Assembly (NCBI GenBank): GCA_017311315.1
Contig: CM029645.1
Location: forward strand, 27,057,627 to 27,121,626
DNA from: Dendrocalamus latiflorus
Taxonomy: Eukaryota > Streptophyta > Magnoliopsida > Poales > Poaceae
Direction: 5' to 3'
Length of the DNA: 64,000 nt
Of this stretch, positions 24,392-34,987 are shown one piece after another (position 1 is the stretch's first letter; each line of letters opens with the position of its first letter). A model generated the notes under the pieces. It was not told where the DNA came from. It saw only the letters and a program-made list of their open reading frames with translations, and ran no database searches. The translations under genes and the position numbers were made by a program.

Positions 24392-24400
24392 ATTCTCATA

Positions 24401-25828
24401 TGCATGTAAATTCTTGATAGCCAGAGCGGCTAAGGAGTAGAAGTCGAATCGTCCCAGTTTGAAAAGTAATCTCAACAACTGAAGGTTCTTTGGTTTCCTA
24501 CGATATTTTCCAGTCTAAACACAGAAGGTGAGTTTGATACAACTGAAGGTTTCTGGAGGGATATTTGTCTGGGGAATAGTAATACAGTAATACTCCTCTC
24601 AGTGTTCAGTATCACTCTATTTTTTTAGATACGCTCTGATCCAGACGTACAGCACAATGGATTATGGCTGTCCGGATGTATACTGGCTGCTAAACTTCAG
24701 AAGATCTCTGTCCGAGGAGTTAATGGACAAGTTGGAGGAAATTGAGTTAAATGAGGGTGACGAGGATGTAATTGGTGCAAGCTATAGCTATACCCCTCTT
24801 TTTTTTTGGTCACACAACAATCTCTATTTGCAGTGCTGCCTCCATATATAGCATAATTAGCATTGCTCCGTAAGAGATTAGTCTGAGTTTGTAGTACAAG
24901 TAGCCCAAACAGGTTGGGCCGAGACTAAAGCAAGAGGAGATGATGGGCCTAATTGTGGCCTTCTAGCCCATTCCTACCTTTTGCACGCGTTGGCTCGACG
25001 CCGTCCTGCCGCGCCGCAAGCATGGGTCTGTCGTTCTTGGGGCTGAGCTATCTGTGAGAATGAGTATGAAGTAAAAAAATATATATATATATAGTTCATC
25101 GTTACAGTGTGTACTGTAATTAACTTATAGATCATATCTTAAAAAGATAATCCATTTAAAAATTATTTAATATAGAAAAATCAAAAAGCAGGTTTTAGAA
25201 AGCTGAAAAGAAGAGACACGTTGCACTAGCTTCAACCTAGAAGAATAATAAAGCTCAAAAGAAAAACCCAGAAGGGGGTATTTATATGACTTTTGCTGAT
25301 AATTTTTTTGTTAAAAATAAATAGTATTAGCTAAAAAGTGACTTAAAGAAAGAGAGCATGAGCCGTGGGAAAAGTAAGAGATAAATATATGTGCATGATA
25401 GGAGTGAGAGGAATGGAGATATGTGATTTTCAGAACGAGATAGTAGCAAGAGGAGTAAAGAAATCATTTCAAAAAATTAAGTATTTATATTGATTTTTAT
25501 TTTCTCTAAGCAAAAATTAGCAATATAACCCAATGCGATCAGTACGGAATAACTTAGCTTGTACGTGTGCACGAGTTGTTGGAGGGGGCAGCCACGTCCG
25601 TCCTTCTGGTGTAAACTGTATAAATCAGAACAACGATGCCATCAATTTTTAACGGAATAAGTCCGTCTGACTCTCTGAACTATTTCTATTGATCTAACTT
25701 TCAAGTTTTAACTATAAAACTACTTTCAACTTCTAATTATGAAATCAGAAAATTGACATCCCTAACTATTAAAACCAGGTATATTACCTTTGAGGCTATT
25801 CTTCAGTTTTCATCTGACGTGGCGCTAA
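24401..25828. other. Intergenic region with one possible exon
   Basis: An ORF at 24657-24773 (MDYGCPDVYWLLNFRRS, then acidic EELMDKLEEIEL) ends at a possible attg|gtgcaa donor. It looks more protein-like than its surroundings, but I do not recognise it and find no second exon. A short (AT)n lies at about 25077-25093. The rest is AT-rich. Confidence 0.3.
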
Positions 25829-28394
25829 GAGCATCTCCAAGAGTTTGGTAAAATTCACTTGCCAAATCTTGTGTTTTGGCAAGTTGCTAATTTATTTGGC
25901 AAGTGAAAAAAAGAACTCTCTCCAATAGTTTGCCATTCCAACTTGGTAAAATCAAAAAAGTAGGCCCACGTAGTACCAAATCCAACTCAATAACTAAACT
26001 TATTTTCATAATTCAATAGTTTGCCATTCCAATTTGGCAAGTGTGCTGATCAAAGTAAACGCTTCATAATTCAATAACTCATATGACAAGAACTAAACTT
26101 AATTTTCAGCATGCCTCGCGAGAATCTTCTTCTGCATAATCTCAATCCAAGAACGCTGCGTCGGGTTGATGGAGGTCATGTCCGCAAACATAATTTCTTT
26201 TTCTTCTTTCATCAAGTCGGCTTCAGCTTTTTTTGCTTCATTTTCCACCCGCTTCTTCTCTAGCTCTAGTGCTGCCTTTTCCATCTGTAGTGTAGCCATG
26301 AACCTCTCCTCTTTGGCCTTCTCCTTTACCTTGTCGAATGCCTCCTTCTTTGACCACATCTTGTCCAAAGCTTCCATGCAAGCCTCACCACCTCCTCGCC
26401 TATGATTTTCTTTTACTTTCTTTATCCCATCTGGCCTCTTCCTTGGTTCGGTTTCTTCAGCATCAGCAGCTATGACTTGATCATTATTAGTGGCTCCTTC
26501 ATCCCTTGGCCTGGACACCTTTGCGGCCTTCTTTTTCTTCTTGCTTGCTGCTAGTTTCTCCAGCTCGACAAGTTCTGCCATCTTGGTTTTCCACTTGTCT
26601 TCCCCCTTCAGTATGTTCCAGCAATGATCAAGAACAAAAGTTTTGTTGTCCTTGTCTAAGTCTGTGTACATCTTTTTTGCTGCGTTAAGCTGTACAGAGA
26701 TATTGTCAATGTATATACATTTTCAAATAAAAAAGTTCAAGTAAAACATTCATCACATATTTCATACCTTATCTTGGATAGTTGTGCCACTTTGATTCCT
26801 ACGTAGAATGGCCTCATAGCATGAACAGAACTTGTTCACTTGCAACTGAATTGTCAGCCACCTATGCATAATGGAACTCTCTGTACGAGGAACTGCAGTT
26901 TCATTGTGTTCCTCATAGTAAGCATGAACTCTTCCCCAAAATGTGGTACGCGATTGATTAGCCCCGTTTATGGGATCCTTGCTAACAGTCAACCAGCCCG
27001 AGCAAACAACTTCGTCCTCCTTCCAATGAAAATTTTTGGACCTCCTTGTTCCCTTTGTACTGCGGCTTGCCTGCACTTCGTCAACACTAATCTGACTGTC
27101 TTGAGTGTTTGAAATGTTCATCTCGTCCAAACCAGCAACATGAGCGTCTTCTCCATTGAGAAGAATGTCCGACAAGAAATTTCCATCTTCTCCTTCCATC
27201 ATAATCAGTCTACAAAAAAAATTTACAAAAAGTACAAATGAGAAGATCAGATCAAGAACCCTAGCTATCCGTCCATCATAATTGCGTCAAGAATCCATCA
27301 TGAAGAAAATAACAGATCAGCGGCGGCATAGCTGGGCATGAAGATCGACAACAATGCATGAGCAACAAGAATCCTAAACCCTAGCGACTACCAAGAACCC
27401 ATACCGACAAGAATCCATGAGCAACAAGAACCCTAAACCCTAGCGACTCATCCTTTCGCATCAGCATTTACAAAAACACAAAATTGTGGAGCCAAATCAA
27501 AATGCATCAGGACATTAGACCATCGGTACTGAGTTAGCATTTGACGGGATACTTCAGGAAAGACAATAACATGCGCTAGTAGTTGCAAATTTGCAACAAC
27601 CTGTGAAATGGTCATGGGGTTTGGCATATCTGAATCATTGCAAGGTCGCAGGAGTAACAAAAACACAGTAAGACGCAAGATGAGGCAAGCACAAACACGA
27701 ACTCACTAATTCTTTCTTCTTTGGAGCATTTACGCAAACACAGAAAAGGCATTTGACCAGATAGAGCAGGAAAGGCAAGAAGTTGCGCTAATGATTGCAG
27801 TAAATTGTGAAACGGCATGGGATTCGTACCTAGAAGCTTCTGAATTCCTGTCTCGTCGATCCGTGTGAGAAGAGAGCGGAACAGACGGGGCGCGGGCGGA
27901 TTGCTTGCTCAGGAAATGCAAGGGCTTGATCGCTGAAACGAGATTGCAGAAACGGATTGGAGCACACTCGAATCAGAAGCAAACGATTCAAGAACACCCA
28001 TCAAATCACTCAAATTCCCAAACCAGAATCACCATCCGAAAAAAATCAGCACAAAACCTGAGAATCGACGTCGCGACCAGTTCCTCACGCGCGGACGAAG
28101 ATGAAGCGCGGGAGAGGAGACGTCGGTCTTTCGCGCGGGGACGGGGGCAAGAAACGCGCGAAGCCTTTCGCGGGCGCGGGAGAGGAGGCGATCGCGCGGG
28201 ACAGCGGGCGATGGCGGAGAAATTTCGCGATGGCAAGTCCACACCGCGCGCGGAAATATGCGCGTGCGAGGCCGGTGGATGGCAACTTGCCAAAGATAGC
28301 AAGTTGATTTGAGGAACTGTTGGAGGGGGATTTTTGTGGTTTTGCCAAATTTATAAGGATAGCAAGTTGATTTGAGGAGCTGTTGGAGATGCTC
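25829..28394. mobile_element. PIF/Harbinger element, 2.57 kb, TSD TAA, without DDE transposase
   Basis: The left terminus gagcatctccaagag (25829) and the right terminus, reversed as gagcatctccaacag (28394), match the common grass PIF/Harbinger ends. TAA flanks both sides (25826-25828 and 28395-28397), fitting the TWA preference. Subterminal regions share ttggcaagttgc and ttgccaaa motifs. One gene, the Myb-like ORF1, lies on the minus strand. The remaining 1.2 kb (27203-28394) has internal repeats (aaaccctagcgact twice) and a GC-rich end, but no DDE transposase. Confidence 0.88.
26099..27202 (-). CDS. PIF/Harbinger ORF1: Myb/SANT-like protein with NAM-associated C-terminal domain
   Basis: Two exons on the minus strand: 27202-26768 and 26689-26099. 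The intron (26767-26690) has gataag|gtatga and tgtacag|cttaac borders and keeps the frame (IQDK|LNAAKKMYTDL). The product is 341 aa. The N-terminal part has a SANT-like block (KNFHWKEDEVVCSGWLTVSK, then QSRTTFWGRVHAYY and SSIMHRWLTIQ). The second exon matches the NAM-associated/GST-T3-like family (DNKTFVLDHCWNILKGEDKW) followed by a charged coiled-coil (KAALELEKKRVENEAKKAEA). In Harbinger elements the Myb-like protein helps bring the separate transposase to DNA. Both exons are open, so it may still be expressible, although no transposase is encoded here. Confidence 0.82.
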
Positions 28395-28597
28395 TAACAT
28401 GACAGCAGTTTTTTACAAGCTAGCAAGTTTTGGATCACATGGTACCTAGTTATCAGAATTTGGGGTGTCAACGAATCAAATATGAATCAACTAGTGGTCT
28501 TTCCATATTTGTATTCGTATTTTTTAAACAGATACGAATACACTCAAATACAAATATAAATAAAATATTATAATAAATACGAATACGAATCAAATAC

Positions 28598-29320
28598 CTA
28601 CTCAATTTGGTCAGATGTGAATATCATAGAGAAAGGAGAGGGGTCCCAGTTCATCGACTCTGTGATGGTAAATCGGCCCTCAGGCTTTTTCGATAGCCCT
28701 CTTTCTACTTCCATTCCCAATGTACAAAGAACCTTCTTGGCTTTATACGTGGTTTTAGGCAACTCATTTCCCACCGGAAACATGTCCGCTAAAAGACCTA
28801 GCAGCGCCATGACACTCTTGTCGGACCAACCGTTGCTTGCCTTCAATTTCAACAGTTCAAGCACGGCCGACAACCTCGTGTATTTTGACCTGTACCACGT
28901 GAACAAAGGTTTCTCCGAGTCCTCTATCAAACCCCGGAATTTAACATACTTTCTCTCATTATAGTTCTCTTCTACATCGCGAAGCATCTCATCCAGATTA
29001 TCATCGTGCAACCTATCCGAATCCGAACAAAAATCGACATCATCCGACGGCATATCATTCACTTCACCGGCGATGTCATCCGGCGGCATATCATTCACTT
29101 CGCCATGACTGGTCCAACACGTATAACCCTTTTTGAAACCCCTGCGAATCAAGTGTGTTTCAATCTGCTCTCGGTGGTTAAACATCTTTAAATTCTCGCA
29201 GTCAGTGCATGGACAGTACATATATTCCACCACTTTATTCAACATATCCTCTTCGGCAGCTCTTGTAAAAGCAGACACGCCATTAATGTACTCTTCACTC
29301 ACACGGTTCGCGGCATACAT
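28598..29320 (-). pseudogene. CACTA transposase, N-terminal part with a chimeric end
   Basis: Minus-strand ORF of 240 aa. Residues 1-70 are the transposase-associated domain (VEYMYCPCTDCENLKMF, HLIRRGFKKGYTCWTSHGE), closely matching 6300-6082. Then comes an acidic linker with a duplicated EVNDMP segment, followed by the TNP2-upstream block (LLKLKASNGWSDKSVMALLG, GNELPKTTYKAKKVLCTLGM). After LGMEVERG the expected catalytic region is missing; the protein jumps to LSKKPEGRFTITESMNWD and stops. The change looks like an internal deletion joining a later part of the element. No catalytic domain remains. Confidence 0.78.
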
Positions 29321-30005
29321 CCAGCTTCGGTTCTACGTTATGCATATATATAACAACTTAATATTAAAATTAAATTAATTAATTATTACTACATATATAG
29401 CACATGCATTGAGGCTTTGCTAGCTTAATTCATATTATAAACACAACAGCTATTTCTTCAGCGATCGCTGAAGGTATATAACCAACAATTTTGACAAATT
29501 TGGCCTCCCACACGACAGAAACTGATCATATATGGTCAAGTAGATGCAAACCATATTCAATAACACTCACCAAAATTTAGATCTAAATTGTAATGCAAAG
29601 AAAAATAAATTTCACTACTAACCATATCTAGGGCAACCAGAAATGTATGAATCTTCAAAGCTCTATCTCTGCCTCCTCCCACCAAATTAACTAGCCTCAA
29701 ATCGCCTAGTTTGCCTCCTGAGCGAAATGACAGAGTGCAGCACCGGCTAGATCTGGATCGAAATGAAGACAGATGCGGTTATGAGCGGCGCAATAAATAT
29801 GTAGCAAGATTATCATATACGGTTTTTAACAAAAAAAAACCGTCTGTGATACTGGAATATCACAGACGGTTCATCGGTAAGAACCGTCTGTGATATTCGT
29901 TTTTTCGACGCCATCAGCATAGACGGTGTTCAAATTAAAACCGTCTGTGTTAGTGTCGGTCACAGACGGTATTTAGCGTCTAGTATTAGGCTTTTTGTAG
30001 TAGTG
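28598..30005. mobile_element. Truncated CACTA element (one terminus only)
   Basis: The right end is ggctttttgtagtagtg, finishing at 30005 (CACTAC on the minus strand). Inside it, 29815-29975 carries repeated cacagacggt/accgtctgtgat motifs, as in the element at 3060-7012. The left terminus was not found: coding similarity ends around 28598, next to a stretch of atacgaatacgaat repeats (28490-28600). With the start of its gene next to the surviving terminus, this is a 5' half of an element of the same family. Confidence 0.8.
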
Positions 30006-30275
30006 CATCTTTCTCCACCGCTGAAAAACACCTCGCCTTTTTTGGGATGAAAGTGCCCTTGTGTTTAGCTAGCTCCACGTGCATCACACATGCATATGTC
30101 CCATCCACGTGGCACTACTGTGGACCATCGATGCGTGCCGCATGATGGATCTCATCGATGTGGTGCCGTGTCCCTCCTTCCTGGCTTCTCTATATAATTA
30201 ATCTGCACAGCGGTAGCATTGCAACGCAGCTGCATTCGCAGAGCTGCGGGTGAGCACGGCGCGGCGGCGGAGGGG
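30006..30275 (+). promoter_or_regulatory. Promoter of WRKY gene 1: two G-boxes and a TATA box
   Basis: CACGTG occurs at 30076-30081 and 30106-30111, 30 bp apart. TATATAA lies at 30191-30197, which puts the likely start of transcription near 30225 and the ATG at 30276. Everything upstream of 30006 is CACTA transposon, so the host-derived promoter is only about 220 bp long. Confidence 0.65.
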
Positions 30276-32572
30276 ATGTTAGGGCGGGAACAGGAGCTGG
30301 TGGCGCGGCTGCGCGAGCTGCTGCCGCCGTCTCCAACTCCGATTCCAACCGGCGACGGTTCATCGTGGTCGTCGGGGATACTGTTGGACAACATTAACGA
30401 GTGCTCCGTGAAGGCGCTGCGCGGCGCCTGCAGCCACGCGTCGGCGATGGCCGAGGCGCCGTTGTCCGGTGGGAGACGGCGGCGCCGGGGGAGTAAGAGA
30501 GCCCGTGACGAAGAGCACGACGAGCTGGCCGGTGGCGGTGCAGATGCAAAGCCTCGTTGCGGTAATAAAACGAGGTATCTATCGATCACATCCCTAGGTC
30601 ACACAGTGCTCGCGCGATCCGATCCATCTCTAGCTAGATCATCATATATACCAGCTAGCTACTAATTATCTGTGTGCGTCAATTGACGGACCGATCGCAG
30701 GAGGAGGAACAAGCAAGAAAGCGCGACGCTCGTAACAACGCTGCCGGATTTCGACGGGTACCAATGGAGGAAGTACGGCCAGAAGCAAATTGAACGCGCC
30801 AAGTACCTTAGGTAAAAATATGTAGAGTATTGCTATACAACATTCAACTGTTTTGAGGACAAAAACAGTTAGATTGATCTGGGACGTTACATCTTCATCC
30901 AACGGATCCACCCATACAAGCCCCTTCCAAAAAAATGACCCCCTCCAAAAAAATAATCTAGGGCGTTGGATCTCCATCTAACGGCTCAAAATCTGACTGT
31001 TTTTATCCTAAAAAACAATCGAATGTTGTATACAAATATGTATTACTCTTATATCAGTCAACTTTCTAATTGTACTAGCGACTAGTACATGCATGTAATT
31101 AATTGATTGGGAGTATCATACATTGCATGCATGCTTAGTTTAGCCTAGAGGTGAGATAACAACAAGATTTTTTGTCGATCTCTCTCTCTCTCTCTCTCTC
31201 TCTCTCGAGAGAGAGGGAGGGAGCTGTGCTAAAAGAGGGCATTTCGTTATCGCATCCATCTCTCTCTGGACAGTGAGATGCAATACAGTAGTCCTCCTCT
31301 GGTCCCCGGCCCGTTGCTGTACGCATTCATTCAAATGTGTCGTGATACACGACGCTCGTATTTAACTACAGAAAAATAAAAAACACATGCACGAATTAAT
31401 TAAAAAAAATTATGGCTAAGTTCTAAACAGTTTCTGGCTATATTGCTGTTTAGAACAGGACTTAGACGGCCAGATGCTTACGTTGTACACATGCACGAAT
31501 TAATCGCAAACTATTCAAGTTGATATCTACCGTATATTAAAGTTGGGGAACTTCCTGGCAAGGAGCTGTGCCACGTCATTTTTTTTTGCGAGAAAGCCCC
31601 TGCGTTTTGCAAAATCGCGTAGAGGTCCTCTGTTATTGCAACCAGGTCCTTGCTTCTCGCAAACAAGTCCCTACAAAAACAGGTCCTTGCTTCTCGCAAA
31701 CAAGTCCCTACAGGTTTTTTCTGGAAAGCACCCTCCACTTCACCGATAGCAACCCGCGTCCCACGGTTTCTAAAATTATGTATATGTCCTTGTTTAGTTA
31801 CGTACAGGTCCTTAGTTTTTGCGAAAAAGCCATTTGATTTTTTCGAAATTACGTATACGTCCTCGATTTTTTTTAAGAAACGTCTCACGAATTATCGTCT
31901 CTTTTACTTCGGTCCACACAGTAGTTAGCGCGACGTCACGCTGCGCTTACGTAACTAGTATATATATATATACTGTTGCTTAACTTGGCGCATTCCAATT
32001 ACAGGAGTTACTACAGGTGCACCAACAGCACGGATCAAGGGTGCCCCGCCAAAAGAACCGTGCAACGCAACGACGGCGGCGACGGTGGCCCCCCAAAGTA
32101 CACGGTGGTGTACATCGCGCGGCACACCTGCAAGACGGTCGAATCGGTGGCGCCGGTGATCCTCGAGACCACCGTCCGTACGAAGAAACCGGCAGCTGAT
32201 AACGACAATGCAACAGCACATGTACTGGCTCCTGATGACGTCGTCGTTCCGGCTAATAGTAGTACTACTGGCTCATCTAGTAGTGGTACCACTAATGGGA
32301 TTGGATCTCCGGCGATCTCATCGGAGATCGCATGGACCAGTGATGCCAATTCGAGCGAGCAGGGTTATTGTTATCCGCACGTCGACGGGTTGTTCGCCGT
32401 CGATGACTGGGACCCGACGACACCGGCAGCTGCTGCTCTGCTTCAGGAAACGGACTTCACCGGCCCGATCCGGTCACCGGTGCACATCGCGGCGGCGGAC
32501 GGTTGGATCGATGAATTGCTCGTCAATGAGCCTATTAATATTCCCAGCAACTGCCATTTGTTTGGTTTCTAG
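30276..32572 (+). CDS. WRKY transcription factor, group III (WRKYGQK)
   Basis: Three exons: 30276-30574, 30701-30811, 32005-32572, giving 325 aa. The borders are acgag|gtatct, gcag|gaggagg, cttag|gtaaaa and acag|gagtta; both introns are phase 2, and the second falls at the conserved WRKY-domain position (KYLR|SYYRC). The domain has DGYQWRKYGQK, and zinc ligands C-x7-C and H-x-C (CTNSTDQGC, RHTC), the C2HC pattern of group III. The N-terminus (LGREQELVARLRELLPP) and a basic GGRRRRRGSKRARDEE segment, a likely nuclear signal, are usual for this group. It binds W-box DNA in the nucleus, and members are often induced by pathogens, salicylate or drought. The ATG was chosen by TATA spacing and family start. 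Confidence 0.9.
31175..31217. repeat. (TC)n/(GA)n microsatellite in WRKY gene 1 intron 2
   Basis: About 30 bp of TC dinucleotides followed directly by gagagagag, forming a small inverted repeat. Confidence 0.9.
31510..31972 (-). repeat. Dispersed repeat, inverted relative to 33446-33860 (intron 2 of WRKY gene 1)
   Basis: It contains gagaaagcccctgcgttttg, a doubled cttgcttctcgcaaacaagt (31650 and 31683), cgtctcttttacttcggtcc and an adjoining (TA)n. The complement of each motif recurs in order at 33446-33860. The repeat ends about 30 bp before exon 3. Confidence 0.7.
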
Positions 32573-32740
32573 ATCTCCGTACATGCAATAATATATATCC
32601 ACGCGCTGTACTCCGGCCTACTGTTGTTTTCGGGAAGATCAAAACTGTCTTCCCCGCTAAATACTTCACCATAATCTAATTTATTATACGGCTGAACGTA
32701 TCGAGTTTGAGCCAAAACTTAATTAGGAAGTGCCAGTCTA

Positions 32741-33060
32741 TCGAATTTTTGCTCGAAATATTACCAATTTAGTAATAAGATACTCCTGTTTAAAATATAA
32801 AGTAAGCTACAAACAACTACTCTCTCTGTCTTACAATATAAGTTTTTATTCTTAAAAAACATTGTCTCATAACATAAATCTATTATGAAAATCAAATACA
32901 CAGTTCGAATTTTGCTCGAAATCTTACTAATTTAGTAATAAGACACTCCTGTTTTAAATATAAAGTGAGCTACAAATAGCTACTTTCTCTATCCCACAAT
33001 ATAAATTTTTATTCTTAAAAAAACGTTATCTCACAAGATAAATATAAGTTTACATATGTA
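32741..33060. repeat. Tandem duplication of about 164 bp downstream of WRKY gene 1
   Basis: The segment starting tcgaattttgctcgaaa at 32741 recurs at 32905, including actcctgtt and the tataaatttttattcttaaa stretch. The two copies differ by scattered substitutions and small indels. No ORF. Confidence 0.75.
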
Positions 33061-33358
33061 GTTATTATAATATTCATACCTTACATTTTTTTATTTAATG
33101 TTGAAAAAGCAGATGGATAGTTGTTGTAAGTGGCTGTCCATCACTCTCACGTACGCCTTGGCTAAATAAAATGCTCGATACATGTATAGATCTGACCATG
33201 CACGAGTTGCACGATTTTGTCCATGACATCACCACGGTGACATCACTCTGCTGTCGTGGGCACCTCGATTAATTGCTGGAGCTGCGAGCCGACGACTACT
33301 TGCTTGGTGAGAGTGATAGATGGGTCAAACCTCAGTGCGTACCTGCAGGGGAACTTGT

Positions 33359-33360
<2 letters not shown>

Positions 33361-33445
<85 letters not shown>
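33361..33445. repeat. (AT)n microsatellite
   Basis: About 42 AT units next to the inverted dispersed repeat; translated frames through it are artefacts. Confidence 0.95.
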
Positions 33446-33451
<6 letters not shown>

Positions 33452-33860
33452 CTAGCCACGTAGGCGTGGCGCCACACCACGTCAGCCACCGTGTGGACCG
33501 AAGTAAAAGAGACGAAAAATTTGCAGGGAAAAGGAAGCGTAGGGGTTTTTTGGGAAAAATCGAGGGCCTTTTTGGAAGAAATAAGTGCATGTTCGTAATT
33601 ACAGGAAACCCCGGGTCGCTACCCAGCAAAGAATGTGTAGGGGGTTTTTTCGCAAGAATGTAGGGGCCTTTTTTGTGAAAACTGGGGACCTAAACGTAAT
33701 TTAGAAAACCGCGGGGCGCTATCCTGCAAAGTGGAGGGGGCTAAAAAACTGGCAGGGACCTTTTCGCGATAACCGAGGACCTTTACGTAATTTCGGAAAA
33801 ACGCAGGGGCTTTTTCGCAAAATGGCTCGCCCGACCGTACGAAGAATCGCTCGGCCACGC
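33446..33860 (+). repeat. Dispersed repeat, partner of 31510-31972
   Basis: It carries ggaccgaagtaaaagagacg, then several versions of gcaggggctttttcgcaaaa and gggaccttttcgcgataac. These are the complement, in order, of the copy in WRKY intron 2. The repetitive cgcagggg...cttttt pattern is typical of a non-coding grass repeat; the class is unknown. Confidence 0.65.
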
Positions 33861-33970
33861 GGCGGGCGAAGCGAGGGCAGGGGCGACGTGGTGGGGCTCT
33901 CCGCGCGGCGTTTTCCCGGCTTTGTAGAGGTAGGTATATATATGCGTCACTTTCATCGGCTCACTAGCTA

Positions 33971-34234
33971 TTCCCTCCGATTAAGTTTATGTTTCACTGT
34001 TGCCTCTGTATAAGTTTATTTGTCCCAGCTGATTTTCATTAGTTAAGCTTTGACCAACGATAATTTTCAAAATATCTAATTATATAACATAAAAGTAGTA
34101 TTATTAGATCTGTATTAAAAAATACTTTACTAATATTCTATGTTTACAACGATTTGCTATCGTTTTGCTTAAAAAGTAATGGTCAAAGTTCATGATCAGA
34201 GTTAGCAGCGACAAGTAAACGTAAAAGGAGGGAG
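33971..34234. mobile_element. Stowaway-type MITE, TSD TA
   Basis: The ends ttccctccgattaagttta and, reversed, ctccctccttttacgtttac are flanked by TA (33969-33970 and 34235-34236). At 264 bp, AT-rich and without an ORF, it fits the Tc1/Mariner-related Stowaway family. Confidence 0.85.
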
Positions 34235-34987
34235 TACTTGTTTTCTAGTACTGTGCACGATCTACGCACGTACACACAAGGCAACGGCTGTGTATTGTGG
34301 CAATGTCAGTGCTACGTACCTTGCCTTCAATCCAGTGCAACATCAACGTACGAAGCATGTTGAAATCTGTCTACATTTTGTGCGTGACAAAATCTCTTTG
34401 GGTGAGATCAAGGTGCTACACGTTTCATCTTCTCGGTAGTTTGTTTCTTGATTTCAGAACCAGTCTTCACGTTCATTAATTCGAAGCAGGTTCAGACTGA
34501 GGTGTGCTATCAGCGAAACAATGCCTGCCTTGCATGATATATACTTGACGTAGTATATATCAATATTTCCTTGTATATATAGCGCATAGTAGACCGGTTC
34601 TCACGGTTGTATTCCTGCTTAATTACTTGTTCTTATGGTTACCCACGTTAAGGAATCACCTGCATGCCTTGTACTTGCATATTTATATATAGGCCAACCA
34701 ATATTGAATAAGGGAGTGCACAGTTTCCATACAATTTGCAACCCTTAAGCCTTAATGAGAATGTATGGGATATTGATATATAATTAACTAGATATTTGCG
34801 AACTATGGAGTGCAGCTAGCCTAGCTAGGAGACATCAGATCCATGCATGCTAATTAAGCTTAATTAATATATGTGAAGTTAAAGAGAAATTGATTGGACC
34901 CATCATATATATGGCTTGATCTACATATATATATGACAGTATATATGTTGACTACAATATCTACATGTTTCCTACTAATTCTCTCGA
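34235..34987. other. AT-rich intergenic sequence
   Basis: No gene or repeat boundary recognised. Confidence 0.5.

Noticed and set aside
30219..30275. Extended start of WRKY gene 1 at 30219
   Set aside because: The codon at 30219 is TTG; the first ATG in frame is 30276, which fits the TATA box at 30191 and the usual group III N-terminus.
30561..30575. Alternative exon 1 donor at ttgcg|gtaata in WRKY gene 1
   Set aside because: Using it puts the next exon in a frame with an early stop; the donor at acgag|gtatct (30574) keeps the frame through the WRKY domain.
33243..33663. ORFs with long Ile-Tyr repeats
   Set aside because: Translation of an (AT)n microsatellite; the same applies to 17055-17258.
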